DNA from: Mycobacterium pinniadriaticum
Lineage (GTDB): Bacteria > Actinomycetota > Actinomycetes > Mycobacteriales > Mycobacteriaceae
NCBI RefSeq assembly: GCF_026242045.1
Contig: NZ_JAPJDO010000003.1
Location: 248,001-312,000 of the forward strand
Reading direction: 5' to 3'
DNA: 64,000 nt
Within the stretch, counting starts at the first letter, position 1. The number at the start of each line of letters is the position of its first letter. Both the position numbers and the translations under genes were made by a program. Shown here piece by piece: positions 61,876 to 64,000 of this stretch. The notes under the pieces are model-generated. The model was not told the DNA's origin, did no database searches, and saw only the letters and a list, made by a program, of their open reading frames with translations.

Positions 61876-62922
61876 ATGAACATTCGTAAGTTGACGGCGG
61901 CAGTCACCGCGGCTGCCGTCGCAATGCTGGTTGGAGCCTGTGGAGGTACCGGGACGTCGGGCTCCGGTGATGGCACCACCTTGACGGTCTACACCGCCGA
62001 CGGCCTCGGCACCTGGTACAAGAGCCAGTTCGCCAAGTTCACCAAGGACACCGGCATCAACGTCAACATGGTCGAAGCCGGCTCCGGTGAGGTGGTGTCG
62101 CGAGTGGAGAAGGAGCAGTCCAACCCGCAGGCCGACCTGCTGGTGACCCTGCCTCCCTTCATCCAGAAGGCCGACAAGTCCGGCCTGCTGCAGGCCAGCG
62201 GTGCCGACACCACCGGGATTTCGCCGGACCTGGTCGGTCCCGACGGTAACTACGTGGCGATCGTGAACAACGCCCTGAGCTTCATCGCCAACCCGGGCGC
62301 GGACCCGCAGCCGGCCAGCTGGGACGATCTGCTCAAGCCCGAATTCAAAGGCAAACTGCAGTATTCGACTCCCGGGCAGGCCGGTGACGGGACCGCGGTG
62401 CTGGTCTTGCTCCAGCATCTGATGGGCAAGCCGGGCGCCCTGGACTATCTGGGCAAGCTGCAGGTCAACAACGTCGGGCCGTCATCGTCCACCGGAAAGC
62501 TGCAACCCAAGGTCAGCAACGGCGAGTTGCTGGTCGCCAACGGCGATGTGCAGATGAACCTGGGCTCCATCAAGGACGACGGCTCGAAGTTCAACATCTT
62601 CTTCCCGGCGATGGCCGACCACAGCCGGACCACCGTGGCGCTGCCCTATGTCGCGGGTGTCACCAAGGGCGCTCCGCACGCCGACGATGCCAAGAAGTTG
62701 CTGGCATTCCTGATCTCCGACGATGTCCAGAAGACCGTCGCACCAGAGGCATTGGGCATCCCGGTGAAGGACGCGATCGCCAAGACCTCCACGGTCTCGT
62801 CGGACACCAACACCCCGACCGGCCTGCTCAACGGCGTGCAGGTCTGGACGCCGGACTGGAACGCGGTGCTGACCGACCTCGACGCCGATCTCGCCGCCTA
62901 CCAGAAGGCCACCGGGAGCTGA
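61876..62922 (+). CDS. ABC transporter substrate-binding lipoprotein, 2-aminoethylphosphonate type
   Basis: A 348-residue family 1 (iron/AEP/thiamine-like) binding protein. Lipobox VGAC with Cys22 follows a short signal segment. LTVYTADGLGTWYKSQFAKF and the FVANPGADPQPASWDDLL-style region (YVAIVNNALSF, SWDDLLKPEFKGKL) are as in PhnS-like proteins. ATG was preferred over a GTG two codons earlier because GAGGAG sits five bases before it and would overlap the GTG. It is one base pair group from an ABC ATPase gene, so the importer is encoded with its catabolic enzymes. Confidence 0.9.
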   Translation: MNIRKLTAAVTAAAVAMLVGACGGTGTSGSGDGTTLTVYTADGLGTWYKSQFAKFTKDTGINVNMVEAGSGEVVSRVEKEQSNPQADLLVTLPPFIQKADKSGLLQASGADTTGISPDLVGPDGNYVAIVNNALSFIANPGADPQPASWDDLLKPEFKGKLQYSTPGQAGDGTAVLVLLQHLMGKPGALDYLGKLQVNNVGPSSSTGKLQPKVSNGELLVANGDVQMNLGSIKDDGSKFNIFFPAMADHSRTTVALPYVAGVTKGAPHADDAKKLLAFLISDDVQKTVAPEALGIPVKDAIAKTSTVSSDTNTPTGLLNGVQVWTPDWNAVLTDLDADLAAYQKATGS

Positions 62923-62923
62923 C

Positions 62924-64000
62924 GTGGCCGATATCGGCGTCAGCTCCTCTCCGACCACCGCAGCCGCGCAGCAGACGCCGACACTGCCGGAGGCCACCCC
63001 CGCGATCACCTTTGATCGCGTCGGGGTGGCCTACGGGCGGGGCAAGAAGTCGACCGACGCCCTGGTCGACTTCAACCTGAAGGTCGCCCCGGGTGAAACC
63101 GTCGCACTGCTGGGCCCCAGCGGTTCGGGCAAGTCGACGGCGCTCAACGCCTTGGCGGGATTCGTCCGGCCGACCTCCGGTCGGGTGCGCCTCGACGGGC
63201 GCGACGTGACGGATCTGCCGCCGGCCAAGCGCGGCATCGGGGTGGTCCTGCAGTCCTATGCGCTGTTTCCGCACATGCGGGTCGCCGAGAACGTGGCGTT
63301 CGGCCTCAAGTCCCACCGCGTTCCGCGCGGTGAGATCGGGCCGCGTGTCGCCGAGGCTCTCGACATGGTGGGCATGTCCGCTTTCGGAAAGCGGCTGCCT
63401 CGTGAGCTTTCCGGCGGTCAGCAGCAGCGAGTGGCGATCGCGCGGGCGCTGGCGATCCGGCCCAAGGTGTTGCTGCTGGACGAGCCGCTGGCGGCGCTGG
63501 ACGCCCAGTTGCGTCACTCGATGCTGGCCGAATTGCAGCAGCTCAAGGAGGCCTTGCCCGAGACCGCGATGCTGTATGTCACGCACGACCAAGCCGAAGC
63601 GCTGGCGTTGGCCGACCGCATCGTCGTGATGAACGATGCCAGGCTGATGGACGTCGACACCGCTGAAAACCTGTGGAAACGACCACCGACCAGCTTCACC
63701 GCGGCCTTCCTGGGAGGTGCCAACCTGATCCCGTGCACCGTCGGGCGGGTCATCGGAACCTCAGCGCTGGTGAGCATCGCGCACAAGACCGTCAGCGCGG
63801 AGGCACCACAGCCAGCCGTCGGCAAGATCGACTGGGCGCCGGGATCGCAGGCGCTGCTCTGCATTCGGCCGCATGCCCTGCAGATCGTCGGACTGGGACA
63901 TCCGGAAGCTTTGCGCGCCAACGTCAATGCCTCCGTGTGGCGAGGATCGACAACCCGTGTGGTCTTGTCTGTCAACGGGCTGTCCGATCTGCTCATCGAG
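62924..64000 (+). CDS. ABC transporter ATPase, AEP/phosphonate importer, incomplete at window end
   Basis: 359 codons are present and the frame is open at the window edge. Walker A GPSGSGKST, the Q-loop VLQSYALFPHM, signature LSGGQQQR and Walker B LLLDEPLAALD are all seen, followed by a C-terminal TOBE-like region with CIRPHAL. The order and relation to PotA/PhnT-type ATPases indicate the energising subunit for the adjacent binding protein. The GTG lies one base after the upstream stop. Permease genes should follow beyond the window. Confidence 0.93.
   Translation, partial: MADIGVSSSPTTAAAQQTPTLPEATPAITFDRVGVAYGRGKKSTDALVDFNLKVAPGETVALLGPSGSGKSTALNALAGFVRPTSGRVRLDGRDVTDLPPAKRGIGVVLQSYALFPHMRVAENVAFGLKSHRVPRGEIGPRVAEALDMVGMSAFGKRLPRELSGGQQQRVAIARALAIRPKVLLLDEPLAALDAQLRHSMLAELQQLKEALPETAMLYVTHDQAEALALADRIVVMNDARLMDVDTAENLWKRPPTSFTAAFLGGANLIPCTVGRVIGTSALVSIAHKTVSAEAPQPAVGKIDWAPGSQALLCIRPHALQIVGLGHPEALRANVNASVWRGSTTRVVLSVNGLSDLLIE

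Overview
The window reads as chromosome of a high-GC actinobacterium, most likely a fast-growing mycobacterium (Mycolicibacterium type). The basis is the very GC-rich codon third positions, heavy use of GTG starts, pervasive ATGA/GTGA stop-start overlaps, a 768-residue ICL2-type isocitrate lyase, an orphan Mce protein, a membrane-anchored Ser/Thr kinase and FadE/FadD/KshA-like lipid and sterol style enzymes. No rRNA, tRNA, CRISPR, prophage or insertion sequence was seen. The window opens inside allB and closes inside an ABC ATPase gene.

Layout. (1) 1-8208, minus: a seven-gene operon with a dual ABC ATPase, two Dpp-type permeases, a cysteine hydrolase, a lipoprotein binding protein, an AHL-lactonase-like MBL hydrolase and allantoinase. 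It is divergent from a TetR gene, with two CTGTC-N4-GACAG palindromes between. (2) 9.1-17.5 kb: Ser/Thr kinase, small secreted protein, a predicted ferritin-like diiron protein coupled to a VanB-type reductase, an LmeA-like protein, a PAP2-type membrane protein, an alpha/beta hydrolase and a MarR gene. (3) 17.8-22.5 kb: FAD monooxygenase, MarR, and a GH15 plus SDR operon; one palindrome, GCAACAGTTGC, lies at both promoters. (4) 23-25.7 kb: secreted protein, MFS symporter, dtd. (5) 25.7-46.8 kb: the centrepiece, a 17-gene divergent catabolic cluster. Eleven minus-strand genes encode SDR, Rieske oxygenase, Baeyer-Villiger-type monooxygenase, SDR, CoA transferase, four acyl-CoA dehydrogenases, a ThDP enzyme and an aldehyde dehydrogenase. 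Six plus-strand genes encode a beta-propeller lactonase candidate, a GntR/HutC regulator, two acyl-CoA synthetases, an SDR and an enoyl-CoA hydratase. (6) 47-50.7 kb: NlpC/P60-like protein, APC permease with ferredoxin, orphan Mce. (7) 51-57.9 kb: ICL2, TetR divergent from a KshA-like Rieske gene plus a DapB-fold reductase, then small secreted and membrane proteins. (8) 58.7-64 kb: an organophosphonate locus (GntR, PhnZ-like HD oxygenase, FAD oxidase, PhnX-like hydrolase, AEP-type ABC importer) with a TGGTCTATACCA operator.

How it works together. The 21-kb cluster has the logic of a ring-cleavage pathway: hydroxylation (Rieske), oxidation to ketone (SDR), oxygen insertion to a lactone (BVMO), lactone opening (propeller), CoA activation (two FadD, CoA transferase), beta-oxidation (two FadE pairs, hydratase, HSD17B4-like SDR), and C-C cleavage plus aldehyde oxidation (ThDP enzyme, ALDH). 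The substrate cannot be read from sequence. Control appears to be by the embedded HutC-type GntR acting on two GTCYGGAC palindromes, one of which overlaps the -35 box of an apparently leaderless promoter. Several other genes (kinase, enoyl-CoA hydratase, NlpC/P60, TetR/Rieske pair, M15-like) also show a TANNNT -10 box six or seven bases before the start codon and no ribosome binding site, which is the signature of leaderless transcripts.
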